NCBI GenBank assembly: GCA_039995105.1 | Contig: CP146203.1 | Coordinates: 1,550,001-1,614,000 of the forward strand | Direction: 5' to 3' | Origin: Jonesiaceae bacterium BS-20 | GTDB taxonomy: Bacteria > Actinomycetota > Actinomycetes > Actinomycetales > Cellulomonadaceae | Length of the DNA: 64,000 bases | In this document: positions 26,941 through 36,481 of the stretch, one piece after another | How positions within the stretch are numbered: position 1 is the stretch's first letter | Layout of the letters: each line of letters opens with the position of its first letter | Made by a program: the position numbers and the translations under genes | The notes under the pieces: model-generated | What the model saw: the letters and a program-made list of their open reading frames with translations, nothing else | What the model was told of the DNA's origin: nothing | Database searches by the model: none

Positions 26941-27297
26941 CTAGCCGTAGCAAATACATTGAATCGTTCCTGAACTACCCCCGTACCAACTGCACGTGCA
27001 ATCGCAGCACTTCTTACCATTGGACATCCAACAGTAGTTACCCGCTGAGTTGCAGCCGAGATTGAGTTTTGAGCAGCCATAGTTGGGCCCAGTTACAGTG
27101 TTGCAGTTTGATGCCTTACAAAAGAGCGCACTTGTGTTGCGACAGTTCGGAAGGCCGAAACATGGGAAACTGGCAGCCGATGCCGGCCCCGTTCCGACGC
27201 TAACACCGGCGACAACACCGAAGACACCAGCGAGGAGTCCTCCAAGCACTGTGCGTCGATTAATTTCCCGGGTAGTTTTCATCAAATCTCTACTCAT
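26941..27297 (-). CDS. Tat-exported, cysteine-rich small protein (MauA-like candidate)
   Basis: 118 residues. A twin-arginine signal (REINRRTVLGGLLAGVFGV) ends in ASA. The mature part of about 75 residues has 13 cysteines (FPCFGLPNC, FCKASNC, KKCCDCTC and others) and Trp in YCWMSNG and CSWYGG. High Cys content with Tat export and MauD/MauE neighbours recalls the methylamine dehydrogenase light chain, which has six disulfides and a Trp-derived cofactor. It is shorter than MauA and has no MauB partner, so it may be a different disulfide-rich product such as a bacteriocin. ATG overlaps the previous stop. Confidence 0.6.
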   Translation of the reverse strand: MSRDLMKTTREINRRTVLGGLLAGVFGVVAGVSVGTGPASAASFPCFGLPNCRNTSALFCKASNCNTVTGPNYGCSKLNLGCNSAGNYCWMSNGKKCCDCTCSWYGGSSGTIQCICYG

Positions 27298-27875
27298 GGG
27301 TGCTCATGCCCTCCCTGTTTACTTGCTAGTGCTTCAGTATTTGCATGCGCGATTTCACTTTGGATCCACCCAACTCCCTCTGCTCCGTTGATTATGGATT
27401 TCGCATGAACGGTGCCATCTTTGCTCACGATTACAGCAAACGGTGTGCCATTAACTTCATACTTATTTGCATACCTGGCACGATGGTCGTACACGACCGA
27501 GACGTTGGCAGGAAGTCCCGCCGCCCACGCGTCAACATCTTGTTGCCTTCCTGTGCAGAACGCAACTATGTAGTCATTGGTAGACCAAGCCAACTGTGCC
27601 AGTTCTCTGCGTACTTCGGCACACAATGTGCACATGGTATCTGTGAAGATGATTGCCATTGCACTACCAATTGGGACTATTACTTCTTGACCGTGCATGT
27701 CAACGTCCGAGGTCACAAGTAAATGGCTGCCTAACTCTGGCCCTTGAGTCTCGCGGCCCTGTGGACTATTGATATATAGTTGCCCGAAGTGCCGGTAGAG
27801 TGCGAGGACGGCGAGTGCCAAAAATAGCAGCAGCAGCCAAACGACAATGTTACTTACTAGGAGTGCTGTGTTCAT
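27294..27875 (-). CDS. MauD/TlpA-like membrane-anchored thioredoxin
   Basis: 193 residues: an N-terminal membrane anchor (IVVWLLLLFLALAVLALY), then a thioredoxin fold facing outside with the redox pair CTLC in FTDTMCTLCAEV and the cis-proline loop in NGTPFAVIV. Family members guide disulfide formation or isomerisation in exported Cys-rich partners. It lies directly before the Cys-rich Tat gene with an ATGA overlap, so that protein is the likely client. Confidence 0.7.
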   Translation of the reverse strand: MNTALLVSNIVVWLLLLFLALAVLALYRHFGQLYINSPQGRETQGPELGSHLLVTSDVDMHGQEVIVPIGSAMAIIFTDTMCTLCAEVRRELAQLAWSTNDYIVAFCTGRQQDVDAWAAGLPANVSVVYDHRARYANKYEVNGTPFAVIVSKDGTVHAKSIINGAEGVGWIQSEIAHANTEALASKQGGHEHP

Positions 27876-28449
27876 GATCCGTCCTTGAATCCAATTTAGT
27901 GTCCCGATACTGTTCTCTCACGCCTTGCTCCCATCGTTCATAGTGAAGCCATTCATTAAAAACGTTGATAGACACTAGAAGAGTGAGTGCAACCAAAGCG
28001 CCTACCGTGATATCCGCAGTCAGTCTGGTCCCAGAAGCTGGGGCTGAGGGCTGACCGGCGTTTACCATTACAATTACGGCTAAGAAAGCAACGACGCCTG
28101 CTCGTGCCATCCCCATCCGTTGATCCAAGCGGGTATCAATCTTGCCGAAGCAACGACATGTTCCCAGGCCGCGCGCGGCACCAATGATCTGTGCGATTAG
28201 GAAAATGGACGAAAGTGCTAGAAAGGCGGTGGCCGAGCTTAGAATGAGCCACTCTTTTTGCAGGATGACGCCGAGAGCCAAAGCTAGCGCAACCACGGCT
28301 TCCACAATGATCACAGCCCATACGTGGAATGAGTTGATCTCTTTGCTGGTGAGACCACGCAGATAGGCCACAAAGTCGGGCCTCGACTTAGCTTTACCAA
28401 TTGCTGCACTAAGAAGTAGCATTGCTCCCGCGGAGGCCGCTATCACCAT
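27850..28449 (-). CDS. MauE/DoxX-like membrane protein
   Basis: 199 residues with four or five membrane spans, an opening FRKxRDF-like segment (GKAKSRPDFVAYLRGL) and the diagnostic CRCFG motif. MauE proteins are thought to work with MauD in disulfide handling of the Cys-rich light chain. The gene overlaps the MauD-like gene by 26 bases and starts one base after the stop of the 147-residue protein gene. Confidence 0.75.
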   Translation of the reverse strand: MVIAASAGAMLLLSAAIGKAKSRPDFVAYLRGLTSKEINSFHVWAVIIVEAVVALALALGVILQKEWLILSSATAFLALSSIFLIAQIIGAARGLGTCRCFGKIDTRLDQRMGMARAGVVAFLAVIVMVNAGQPSAPASGTRLTADITVGALVALTLLVSINVFNEWLHYERWEQGVREQYRDTKLDSRTDHEHSTPSK

Positions 28450-28450
28450 G

Positions 28451-28894
28451 TCAGACCTCCATTAGCTTGAGCTCAGCCCTACCAATGAAAAGCAGCGCTT
28501 CGAGGTCAAGTAGGAGCGGGTTGGCTCGAATTCCCAAGACACCATTTGCAACGGTTACTTTGACGGTATGGCGATAGTTAGAAGTCCAGTGAACTGGGCC
28601 AACAACTGTATCCAACTGCATATCACCTGGTCCAGCGGCCCACTCGCCATCGAAATACTCAACCCCTTCTTCAACCACCAGTGGTTCACGACCTTCAGTT
28701 CCGGTTAGTTGCCATACAGGATCATCGCTCCAACACACCGTCAATATGTGGCTATGCGAGAACTCACCACGTATATAGCGGTGGGCTAGTTGTCGATCAC
28801 TCAGACCGAACTCGCCAGCGTCCCTGCCGCGCGCTTCGCCGAAAAACCTGAAACCGGACGGAAGGGAAGATTTGTCTAATTGAATAATAGTCAT
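28451..28894 (-). CDS. First protein of the Mau-like cassette, unknown function
   Basis: 147 residues, soluble and beta-rich, without a signal peptide (RFFGEARGRDAGEFGLSDRQ, VVGPVHWTSNYRHTVKVTV). ATG 28894 follows GTGGAGTACAC. I recognise no family. As first gene of the cassette it may be a cytoplasmic maturation or regulatory partner of the Cys-rich protein. Confidence 0.5.
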   Translation of the reverse strand: MTIIQLDKSSLPSGFRFFGEARGRDAGEFGLSDRQLAHRYIRGEFSHSHILTVCWSDDPVWQLTGTEGREPLVVEEGVEYFDGEWAAGPGDMQLDTVVGPVHWTSNYRHTVKVTVANGVLGIRANPLLLDLEALLFIGRAELKLMEV

Positions 28895-29654
28895 GTGTAC
28901 TCCACGCTTCTTTGCGAGTTTTTACGGTAAACAATAACTTATTAGCAGGATAGCAGAGGGCAACAAAAATAGCGGGAGTGTGGCCCATCTCACACCCGTG
29001 GCGTGTGCGAGATGGGCCACACGGGCTTTAAGCGCGGTGAAAGTGCTCGACTGTTTGTTGTTGGCGGTGCCGCCATGGCGCCTGCGCACGACGACTCAAA
29101 GCGGATATGTAACGTTTACGCGCTCTTCCAACCAATGCAAGACGTCCGCAAGATAGCGAAGAGATTGGGCGAAGAACACGATCTTGAATCGGGCTGTTTC
29201 AACGATGCAGCCAAAGGAATCTTGCCCAACAATGACCTTGTGCCAATCATCATGTTTCATACAGCGAACCTGCTCATTGAGTAGCCATCAGTAACCCGCA
29301 TGCTCACCATGATTTTGCGCGCAGCGAGAGATGAACGCGATCTGGAAGACGCAGCACCTCTGTCCGGTTCAGCTGAGTGACAAACCGCTGACCAGCGTAT
29401 GGAGCTTCTACCACGGAAGTGTCCAGCAGCCTTGTCTCTGTGGTGTATCAATGTTCTTGGACAGCCTCTCTATGGAAGAGGTTGAAGAGCTTGGCAGCAG
29501 GATTAAAGATGCGGTTTAGTCCGTAGTTCAAAGCAGAAGCAGTGCAGCCTGTGATAATGGGTGATCGGATAATCACAGAAATCACCGGGGATCATTGGGG
29601 GAACTGGGCGTCCCAATTATTCATCTATAGATATCGAGCAGCGAATCACCGCAA
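28895..29654. other. Cassette promoter region and gene debris
   Basis: The first ~80 bases are AT-rich and probably hold the cassette promoter. A 45-base hairpin follows (28978-29022). Beyond it are short frames on the plus strand (for example near 29064-29284 and 29331-29519) with weak starts and no recognisable domain. I treat them as debris from the junction between cassette and backbone. Confidence 0.3.
28978..29022. terminator. Strong inverted repeat at the head of the Mau-like cassette
   Basis: 14-base perfect arms GTGTGGCCCATCTC and GAGATGGGCCACAC. It could insulate the cassette from outside transcription. No T-run is seen. Confidence 0.5.
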
Positions 29655-29900
29655 TTGTTAGCTGTTGAGTGTGCAGTAGATCTTGCGTGCGAGGTAGCCC
29701 TTGATGATCCGGCGGATCTCCTTCACCGTGAGCCCCTCGGCCTTTCGTTTTCCGACGTATGCCTTGGTTTCGGGGTCGTGAGCCATTCGTCTAAGTGCGA
29801 CCATATGAAGGGCCTCGTTCAGGGTTCGGTCACTGCCTCGGTTAAGCCGGTAACACACTGTGGTAGCGGAAGACGCGGGGAAGAGGCTGACTCCTGCGAG
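29655..29900 (-). pseudogene. IS110-family transposase, C-terminal remnant
   Basis: The frame AALAGVSLFPASSATTVCYR, LNRGSDRTLNEALHMVALRR, MAHDPETKAYVGKRKAEG is the Transposase_20 C-terminal region of IS110 proteins. The N-terminal catalytic domain is absent. It does not overlap the N-terminal remnant at 6.7-7.25 kb, so the two may be halves of one element parted by rearrangement. It marks the right edge of the cassette. Confidence 0.75.
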
Positions 29901-29986
29901 GGCTGCGAAGGCTGCTTAAACGCGCACCCGTCGGCGGTGAGACGAGATCAGGTCATGGCGTGCAGGTGCGGGCCATGGCGCGTCTG

Positions 29987-30301
29987 CTATTGGGGGACCG
30001 TCTCTCCGTGGCTTCTCGCCAGGGTGGTCAGTGCGTCACAGGCCACTGCGATTATTGGGTCCCCGTCAGGTTGCGGGTCACCTTCTTGTGGCTTGCCCCA
30101 GCTGGTAACGAGGTTCTGCATGATTCGGGCTAGTAGGTGCTGGCCCGTTTCTGCAGTGAAGGGTGCTCCGAGCGCCGTTCCAAGGGCTTGCAGCACAGGC
30201 GTGGGGCTGAGGTCGTACCGTTCCGGTTTGGTTCCCTTTTGACCTCCTGTTGATGAGGTTTGGCGAACTTCACCGGTGGGTGCCAGTGCGGTAATGGTCA
30301 T
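29987..30301 (-). CDS. Small protein with a DUF5664-like N-terminal motif
   Basis: 104 residues. The segment VRQTSSTGGQKGTKPERYDL resembles the start of the DUF5664 dATP/dGTP diphosphohydrolase-like domain found in actinophages, but the protein is shorter and the catalytic part is not evident. ATG 30301 follows GGAGGGTAC. If related, it would trim deoxynucleotide pools, in keeping with its neighbours. A structural or regulatory role is also possible. Confidence 0.5.
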   Translation of the reverse strand: MTITALAPTGEVRQTSSTGGQKGTKPERYDLSPTPVLQALGTALGAPFTAETGQHLLARIMQNLVTSWGKPQEGDPQPDGDPIIAVACDALTTLARSHGETVPQ

Positions 30302-30359
30302 GTACCCTCCATGGGTTGGTGAGAGGCACCTTCAGGTTTGGGTGCTGTCTCATTGCCCT

Positions 30360-30368
30360 ATGTGCGGC
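30360..30368 (-). promoter_or_regulatory. CCGCACAT element (leader of 49 bases to ATG 30301)
   Basis: GCCGCACAT. The predicted start base 30350 is an A. A good ribosome binding site precedes the ATG. Confidence 0.55.
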
Positions 30369-30384
30369 AGTGCATCTCATGGAG

Positions 30385-30642
30385 CTAGGTCCATTGGACT
30401 CGCAGGTCACGGTCCCAGGGCTCTTTGGTTATGAGGTAGTCCAAGCCAATGGCTGGGTGTGGGCCAGCAAGCGAGTTGTATTTGTGTTGACCGGATAGCA
30501 GGTAAAGTTTGCCGCCGATGTCAACAAGGGTCCAAAGAAACGTTGATTTCATGTCCACGTCTGAGGTCTTAATGGTGCGCTCAGGGTTTGGCGGTACGAC
30601 AGTGAAGTGTTGTTCAAACTCAGCCTTGGTCATGATTTTCAT
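30385..30642 (-). CDS. Backbone protein of unknown function, 85 residues
   Basis: ATG 30642 lies 9 bases after the element. The product (MTKAEFEQHFTVVPPNPERT, STFLWTLVDIGGKLYLLSGQ) looks like a compact mixed alpha/beta domain. No family is recognised. Confidence 0.55.
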   Translation of the reverse strand: MKIMTKAEFEQHFTVVPPNPERTIKTSDVDMKSTFLWTLVDIGGKLYLLSGQHKYNSLAGPHPAIGLDYLITKEPWDRDLRVQWT

Positions 30643-30651
30643 GACTCTTCT

Positions 30652-30660
30652 ATGTGCGGC
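30652..30660 (-). promoter_or_regulatory. CCGCACAT element (spacer 9 to ATG 30642)
   Basis: GCCGCACAT, then AGAAGAGTC, then ATG. Confidence 0.65.
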
Positions 30661-30664
30661 ACTG

Positions 30665-31171
30665 TCAGCTCGGTACGTTGACCGCTGTCTCGACTGCAGC
30701 CCGGTACGCTTCGATTGCTTCTAGGTATACCGGGGATATGCACTCCACGCGGGTCGTTCCTTGGTGTTTGGCGACGTGCGCTGGGGTGCTCGGGGCAAGG
30801 AACCCGTCACTTGTAACTAGGTGCAGGTCCCAGTTGTCCAGTGGCGGTGTTAGGTCTAGTGCACCGCCAGCAGGGCCGGCTGGGTACCATGACGCGACGG
30901 TATTGTGGACCGCTACGATTTGGTTGGCTATGTCGTGGTTGAAAGTGCGAGCTACTTCGCCGCCGGTTTCCCCGTCCCACGCAAGGATGGTGGTTGCACC
31001 GTTTTGGCCTAGCACTGCCGCCCATTTTTCAGAATGCGCATGCCATTCAATGGGGTGACTTTCCGTGGGTTCGAACCATTTATGGTTTGAGCTGCTGGAT
31101 GGGGCGGCTTTGCGAAATGCGGTCATGAGCGTGCGAAGCCAGGACGGCTTGGAGCGAGTGTCTTGAGTCAT
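30665..31171 (-). CDS. Backbone protein of unknown function, 168 residues
   Basis: The start is ATG 31171, 9 bases after the element; an upstream in-frame ATG would read through the element. The product is soluble with many Trp and His (HKWFEPTESHPIEWHAHSEK, TTILAWDGETGGEVARTF). No recognised domain. Confidence 0.55.
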   Translation of the reverse strand: MTQDTRSKPSWLRTLMTAFRKAAPSSSSNHKWFEPTESHPIEWHAHSEKWAAVLGQNGATTILAWDGETGGEVARTFNHDIANQIVAVHNTVASWYPAGPAGGALDLTPPLDNWDLHLVTSDGFLAPSTPAHVAKHQGTTRVECISPVYLEAIEAYRAAVETAVNVPS

Positions 31172-31180
31172 ACTGACGGT

Positions 31181-31189
31181 ATGTGCGGC
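31181..31189 (-). promoter_or_regulatory. CCGCACAT element (spacer 9 to ATG 31171)
   Basis: GCCGCACAT, then ACCGTCAGT, then ATG. Confidence 0.65.
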
Positions 31190-31413
31190 ATAGCCCAAGC
31201 TGTGCAAATAGGCTGCATTTTGGAGCACTTCACGTATAGCTGCTGCTGATGGGATCTAATCCTGCGTTAGCTCTGAAATAATGAGCCGTCAGAACACGCG
31301 GGCCCAGGGTCCCATTTCTTTTGCCTGCTGGCATTCTTCGTTAGAATGTAGGTTCGCGCACGCAAGAGGCTGCCCCTCCCCCCGGCTGGGTGTCAGCCTT
31401 TTGTCGTTCTACT

Positions 31414-31971
31414 TCAAGCCCGACGCTTACTGTGAATGAACTGCCACGCTTGACCGATTTCGAAGTCCGAAAGCCCCCAATGTATCGGCGGGGTGATGTA
31501 CCTGGCGGCAAGTTTTGGTGTGGATGGCCTGGCAACCCGGTGAGTGCGTAGCGCTTTCCTGTGGCGCCTAACGACCGACTGGTAGTCCTCTAGCAGCAAG
31601 ACTTTGCTCCACGACCCGGTCTCGAGAAGTGCCAGCATTGACGCTGATTTGTCGTGAGTGAGCTGAACTGGCAAGTACGGGATCGCGGGTAGCTCTCCAC
31701 CTGAATCGCTTGGGAAATCCTCAGTGAAACTATCCCAGCTCGTCAGCCAGTACAGGTCGACAAGCGGATGTGCGGCTAACGCGTTAACAAACTTGATGAC
31801 TTCCTTACGGATGTGGACGGTAAAGCCCATGGACCGAAACTCCACCCACTCATGGTCAGGGTTGGCGATTGGCAACTCCCACAGCCGGTGCAGCCCATCA
31901 ACGGCGACGGGACTGACGACCCAGTCAAAGTCCAAGAGGACGAGGGTTCTTTGGCTCGGTTCTGCATCCAT
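31414..31971 (-). CDS. HAD-like phosphatase domain protein
   Basis: 185 residues. The first HAD motif is modified: VLLDFDWVVSP keeps the DxD pair of DxDGV-type enzymes. YWLTSW gives the Thr/Ser motif, and VLLLEDYQ could supply the last acid. It resembles small actinobacterial and phage HAD proteins of nucleic-acid end repair or nucleotide dephosphorylation. ATG 31971 follows CTCAAGG. No CCGCACAT element precedes it; it is divergent from umuD. Confidence 0.6.
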   Translation of the reverse strand: MDAEPSQRTLVLLDFDWVVSPVAVDGLHRLWELPIANPDHEWVEFRSMGFTVHIRKEVIKFVNALAAHPLVDLYWLTSWDSFTEDFPSDSGGELPAIPYLPVQLTHDKSASMLALLETGSWSKVLLLEDYQSVVRRHRKALRTHRVARPSTPKLAARYITPPIHWGLSDFEIGQAWQFIHSKRRA

Positions 31972-32124
31972 GCCTTGAGACTAACTGCCACCGCGCCTGT
32001 TTGTGCACATTGCCGCGCTGCACGGTTCCGGCGGATGCGCTGTTGATCAGGCTGTAGTGTGCCGGCATGATTATTGTCATCGTGTGTATATAACTTTTTG
32101 GTTTAGATAGCCTCAACAACAGAC

Positions 32125-32145
32125 TAAGATCGAACACATGTGCGA
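32125..32145 (+). promoter_or_regulatory. SOS box and -10 element overlapping the umuD start
   Basis: TCGAACACATGTGCGA (32130-32145) is a near-perfect dyad resembling Gram-positive/actinobacterial LexA boxes (CGAAC...GTTCG). TAAGAT (32125-32130) is placed so that transcription would begin at or next to the ATG at 32138. LexA bound here would cover both the start point and the start codon. Confidence 0.6.
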
Positions 32146-32563
32146 TTATGTGTATGATTTACGTCCAGCTGCAACACTGACCAAAGTCGTCGGCACCCCC
32201 ATTGCCCTAGAGGCCGTTCCCGCCGGCTTCCCATCACCCGCACAAGACTATTTCTCCGGCGACATCGACCTCAATGAACATCTCATCAAAGATCGCGCCG
32301 CAACCTTCATCGTGCGCATAGCAGGAGACTCCATGCTCGGCGCCGGCATCTCCAATGGCGATGAACTCATCGTAGACCGCAGCCTCACCCCGCGGAACAG
32401 AAGCATTGTCATAGCGGTAGTCGAAGGTGAGATGACCGTAAAACGGCTCATCACCACACCTCAAGGCCCAGAACTGCATCCCGAAAATCCGGCATACCCA
32501 ATACTCAAACCAGCAGAGCTGGAAGTGTGGGGCGTCGTAACAACCTGCCTCCACCACCTGTGA
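32138..32563 (+). CDS. umuD: UmuD-like LexA-family peptidase
   Basis: 141 residues: a short N-terminal arm, an Ala-Gly self-cleavage site in [12 protein letters not shown], the catalytic Ser in [10 protein letters not shown] and Lys in GEMTVKRL. UmuD is cleaved on RecA filaments and joins UmuC as DNA polymerase V. The gene overlaps umuC by 4 bases. The start codon lies within an SOS box and no Shine-Dalgarno fits, so it is probably leaderless. Confidence 0.85.
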   Translation: MCDYVYDLRPAATLTKVVGTPIALEAVPAGFPSPAQDYFSGDIDLNEHLIKDRAATFIVRIAGDSMLGAGISNGDELIVDRSLTPRNRSIVIAVVEGEMTVKRLITTPQGPELHPENPAYPILKPAELEVWGVVTTCLHHL

Positions 32564-33834
32564 CCACACACGTACAGAGGATCGCGCTCGTCGATGTCGA
32601 TTCCGCCTACGCAGCATTTGAACGCGTCTTTCACCCACACTTAAATGGTGTGCCCATCGTGGTTCTTTCAAATAACGATGGCTGTGTAATCGCTCTAAGC
32701 CGTGAAGCCAAAACACTAGGCATCAAAATGGGTGACCCCTACTTCAAGATTCGGCCATTCCTCGAGAAGCACGGGATCGTTACCAGGTCCTCCAATTACG
32801 AGCTCTACGGGTCCCTTTCCGACCGAGTTATGCAAATCCTCAGCAAATACTCGTCCAAACTCGACGTGTACAGCATTGACGAGGCTTTCCTGCACCTCAA
32901 AGGAACACCCGAAGAAATACTCGCAACAGCCCGAGCTGCACGCCACAAAATTCTCCACGACCTAGGGGTGCCTGTTTCCATTGGAATAGCCACTACACGC
33001 ACACTTGCCAAGATCGCCACCCGCGGAGCTAAAACCAGTCCGGGCCTTGCAGGTGTCGGATCGCTAGACTCCTACACAGCGGCGCAGACTGACCAGATCC
33101 TAGCCAGCGTACCCGTTGGTGACATCTGGGGCGTTGGCAGTAAAACTGAACGAAAACTGACCGGCCTAGGTATTCACACCGCTCAGGACCTTCGCGTTAG
33201 CGACCCAGCTCAAATGCGGCGTCGGTTCAACATCAACATGATGAGAACTGTGTTAGAACTTCAAGGCACCGCATGCATAGAAGTCGGAGACAGGGACGCA
33301 GTGCGAGTTGGCCAGGTCATGTTTTCGCGCTCATTTTCAACCCCCATCACCAACGAAGCCCAGTTACACCAGGTACTGAGTATCTACGCGCAAAAGGTCA
33401 CCCAGCGGCTACGCGCTCAAGGCCTCACCACGGCCGCTGTCTGGGCCTTCACCTCAACCGCTTACCACCGGGACCCCGTTTATTATCACAGTGGATCCAT
33501 GAACATACCCACAACAGCAGACCCTATCGCCGTGTACAGGGCAGCCAGGACCATCCTTGACGGCAAGCTCATCGAAGGCGAACGGTACGTCCGGGCAGGA
33601 ATCGCGCTCATGGACCTCGCCCCAACCGGGTCCCATCAGGTGCTCGAAATATTCCAGGACGGCCCAGGCGCCCAGCTGGGTGCATTAGCAGACAGCGTGA
33701 ATCAAAAGGTGGGCGCAGACCTGCTCGGTCTGGGTTTAGCCGGCCTGAAAACCCCACCCGACTGGAATATGCGCAGAGGCCAACTATCCAACCGGGGCAC
33801 CACCCACTGGCACGAACTTACGGTTGTGCGTTAG
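32560..33834 (+). CDS. umuC: Y-family DNA polymerase V catalytic subunit
   Basis: 424 residues from GTG 32560, which overlaps the umuD stop; the frame is open upstream but inside umuD. Palm and fingers motifs are [34 protein letters not shown] and YSIDEAFL (catalytic acids), then the helix-hairpin-helix [15 protein letters not shown] and the little-finger domain. It performs translesion synthesis after SOS induction. It ends in a 17-base overlap with the convergent 881-codon gene. Confidence 0.9.
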   Translation: MTTHVQRIALVDVDSAYAAFERVFHPHLNGVPIVVLSNNDGCVIALSREAKTLGIKMGDPYFKIRPFLEKHGIVTRSSNYELYGSLSDRVMQILSKYSSKLDVYSIDEAFLHLKGTPEEILATARAARHKILHDLGVPVSIGIATTRTLAKIATRGAKTSPGLAGVGSLDSYTAAQTDQILASVPVGDIWGVGSKTERKLTGLGIHTAQDLRVSDPAQMRRRFNINMMRTVLELQGTACIEVGDRDAVRVGQVMFSRSFSTPITNEAQLHQVLSIYAQKVTQRLRAQGLTTAAVWAFTSTAYHRDPVYYHSGSMNIPTTADPIAVYRAARTILDGKLIEGERYVRAGIALMDLAPTGSHQVLEIFQDGPGAQLGALADSVNQKVGADLLGLGLAGLKTPPDWNMRRGQLSNRGTTHWHELTVVR

Positions 33835-36463
33835 CCGCGCCCTCAACTGTCACGTTTAGTAACAGTTCCAGCTGTGCCGCCGTCAGTTTCCTTTCCAGGT
33901 CATCAAACGTCAGGCCCGGAACAGCCAGCAGGTCACCCACGGTCAAGCCGGTTACGTCCGCCCCACTTTCCAGCATGATGATAAGAGCATTCTTCAATGG
34001 GGCGCACTCGTCCCAGCGCGGGTGCAGTTCGACCGGCCTAAACGACTTGGAATGATCAGCCCAAAGGGTTTCTTCCGCGTAGTCCTCCAGGAACCGCGCC
34101 CTCACGACATCGCGTTGCGCGGCAACCCACGCCTGACTTACTCGAGCAATGATCGCGTTCACCTCTTCGCCTAGGCTCTTACACTTCGCCTTCCAGTCCC
34201 GATGCTCCTGCTGACGAACATCGAACGCTTGAAGAACCGATGGCGGCGGAGTCCACACCAACAGCCCACCATTTGGCCCATAATCTCTATCACTTTCTCG
34301 CCGGTCCGCGTGTAGTTGCGCGACGCCTTCCTTGTCTCGCTCCCACCGCACGCTTACGAAGCTCTGCCCAGTTCCTGGGTCCGGGACTGACAACAATCCC
34401 TCTGTCGCTTCAAAGGGAACCTGATCCCATAGCCTGACGGTAAACCTATGGGAAGAATCATGTGCCCAAAAATCCTCGGTGTACCGAACATCCATCACCG
34501 CGGCCTGGTGACTATAGTCCGCCACCAGGTCGGACGCGAGCCTGTCGATTTCATGGTCAGTAAGCACACCGTGATGTGTTTGCGTACGTGGCCAGGTCAG
34601 CCACTGTGCGGACTCATGCACCGGTAGCCATTTTGACACCACGTGTGCCACTGGAAGCCACCACTGCACGGTGTCCTTCACCTTGCCGGTCTTGGTGTAC
34701 TGCGTGCGCGTTGTGTACACACCAGCTAAAGAATTGTGCGTGTACTTTCGCTCCTGTGCTTCTAGGACCATGAACGTTCCGTCAGTTTTCCGGGCAATCA
34801 GTAGCGCGTCACGATGATCGGCCCGAATCTGTGCGAGTACTTGCTGGTCCGCGTCCTGTAAGGCAAGGATACGGGCCGCGAAGCTCAGAATTGCCCGTGC
34901 AGCTTTGACTTCACTGGGGCCATCCCCCACCAGGGCACGGTGATGCTTGTTGCCAATTTTCCACCAGGTCACCAGTGTGTCTATCAGTTCACGCCCGTGC
35001 GGTACATCAAGCTGAGAGGCAAGGTATGCACGGAATGGCTCTTCGGTTTCAGCCTCAGCTTTCTTCACAGCTATTGCGGTACGCAATGCGGGAACCATCG
35101 ACTCATAGTGCTCACGGTTTGCCCGAGACGTGAGGTAGTACTCCATGTCTTCAACCGTTGCGTAGTCCAAGGGGATTACAAACTCGTCTGTACCTTCCAG
35201 CACACAAGACGCACGAGTTTTGGGGGCACGATAGCTGAATGTTGCGTGATCCCAAATATCCTTGCTGGTGTTCTCATACAGGAACACGAACTGTCCCCAC
35301 TGGTCTACCCGTGCAATCGTATGGATTGCGTTATTTTGTGGGTAACTCGCTCGCTCAGGGTGCAGTCGCGCATGGGTACCGAACCTGCCATCTCGTGCGT
35401 CATTGAAGGCGCTAGAGTGCGTGGACACAATGACCCGGGTGCCCACATCAAGGTGTGTCATCAGCTGCCGGTGCCACTGCCGGTACGGCTGGCGTCCGTC
35501 GGTCAGAATGTTCTCGTCATCAGCAATCAGACGTATAAGCCCGTCATCGTACGCCTGCGGGCTTAAAAGGTTCACTCCACCCGCAGGTAACGGGTGGAAC
35601 ACCGCGGTGCGGTCCAGTAAGCCTTGCAGTACGAGGGCGATACGCATGTAATGCCGTTCCTGCGCGCCGGCCGCTTCCTCTGCCCGCAACCAAGCTGGGG
35701 TGCCTGGGACCAGGCGCTCACCTGTGCGATGGTCCACGAACATTGCGGTGAACTCATCTCGCGCAGGAACAAGCCGTTTGCCGACCTTGAGGTCAGTCAA
35801 CATGCGGTACACGTTGGCGCCATTGCGGATGAGCCACCAAGTTTGTGTGTTTGCTTCAGCCAAGCTCGCACTGAGCCACGGGTCGCCATAGTCGCGCTGG
35901 CTCCTGCGAGCCATGATAGCCACAACGCCGCGCTGCTCAGGAATTAACTGGTTCAGGTTCGCGGGGCCCGAAACGACCCAAGCGTCAAACGCGTCAATAT
36001 CGCGGACATCCATGCCACCATCTTCAACGCGCAGGAGGGACTCTTCATCCATCGCTAAGACTTGCTGGCGTACACATATTGGTTCGGCAGCCTCAGCGGG
36101 GGCGCCTTCGGCTAGCTGGACAATGGTTTCATCGCGACCTAGGTACAGGTTCACTGTCCAGATACCTTCTTGAAGGATCTTGATCTGCGCTTCAACGGGG
36201 GCCAGGTCCTGGGTCAGCTGGGCTAAAGTGGCGTCCAGCTCCCGCTTCTTTGCTTGAACAGCCTCTACCGCCCGAGCATGTTGCTCCAGGGCTTGCTGAC
36301 GGGCTGTTGCAAGGGTGGATAGTCCCGTCGCCAGCGCGGTCTTTACTTGGTCAGCTTCTGCTGCACCGGCCAGTTGAAACTGCGTGTGCTGCTGGGTGGC
36401 CTGGGCAGCTACCACAGTCGCTGCATGCGCTTGTTCCAGGGTGCGTTCTAGGTCTGTGCTCAT
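33818..36463 (-). CDS. Large orphan backbone protein, 881 residues
   Basis: ATG 36463 lies 9 bases after the element. Residues 1-100 are Ala/Gln/Glu-rich and predicted coiled coil ([20 protein letters not shown]). The large middle is alpha/beta with many Trp and His ([46 protein letters not shown]). The C-terminus is again helical ([16 protein letters not shown]). No signal peptide, membrane segment or known motif is recognised. Its size and conserved promoter suggest a core replicon function. Its first 14 codons recur as a fragment at 39.7 kb. Confidence 0.6.
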   Translation of the reverse strand: MSTDLERTLEQAHAATVVAAQATQQHTQFQLAGAAEADQVKTALATGLSTLATARQQALEQHARAVEAVQAKKRELDATLAQLTQDLAPVEAQIKILQEGIWTVNLYLGRDETIVQLAEGAPAEAAEPICVRQQVLAMDEESLLRVEDGGMDVRDIDAFDAWVVSGPANLNQLIPEQRGVVAIMARRSQRDYGDPWLSASLAEANTQTWWLIRNGANVYRMLTDLKVGKRLVPARDEFTAMFVDHRTGERLVPGTPAWLRAEEAAGAQERHYMRIALVLQGLLDRTAVFHPLPAGGVNLLSPQAYDDGLIRLIADDENILTDGRQPYRQWHRQLMTHLDVGTRVIVSTHSSAFNDARDGRFGTHARLHPERASYPQNNAIHTIARVDQWGQFVFLYENTSKDIWDHATFSYRAPKTRASCVLEGTDEFVIPLDYATVEDMEYYLTSRANREHYESMVPALRTAIAVKKAEAETEEPFRAYLASQLDVPHGRELIDTLVTWWKIGNKHHRALVGDGPSEVKAARAILSFAARILALQDADQQVLAQIRADHRDALLIARKTDGTFMVLEAQERKYTHNSLAGVYTTRTQYTKTGKVKDTVQWWLPVAHVVSKWLPVHESAQWLTWPRTQTHHGVLTDHEIDRLASDLVADYSHQAAVMDVRYTEDFWAHDSSHRFTVRLWDQVPFEATEGLLSVPDPGTGQSFVSVRWERDKEGVAQLHADRRESDRDYGPNGGLLVWTPPPSVLQAFDVRQQEHRDWKAKCKSLGEEVNAIIARVSQAWVAAQRDVVRARFLEDYAEETLWADHSKSFRPVELHPRWDECAPLKNALIIMLESGADVTGLTVGDLLAVPGLTFDDLERKLTAAQLELLLNVTVEGAANAQP

Positions 36464-36472
36464 AAGACACTT

Positions 36473-36481
36473 ATGTGCGGC
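36473..36481 (-). promoter_or_regulatory. CCGCACAT element (spacer 9 to ATG 36463)
   Basis: GCCGCACAT, then AAGTGTCTT, then ATG. Sequence similarity with the copy at 39741 extends through this element. Confidence 0.65.

Noticed and set aside
26941-27297. True methylamine dehydrogenase operon
   Set aside because: No heavy-chain gene, and the Cys-rich protein is much shorter than MauA; only maturation-type partners resemble Mau proteins.
29003-29284. 93-codon plus-strand ORF after the cassette hairpin
   Set aside because: It starts inside the hairpin, lacks a ribosome binding site and matches no family; treated as debris.
31766-31774. CCGCACAT-like match inside the HAD-like gene
   Set aside because: It lies within coding sequence and no start codon or RNA gene sits at the expected distance; probably chance.
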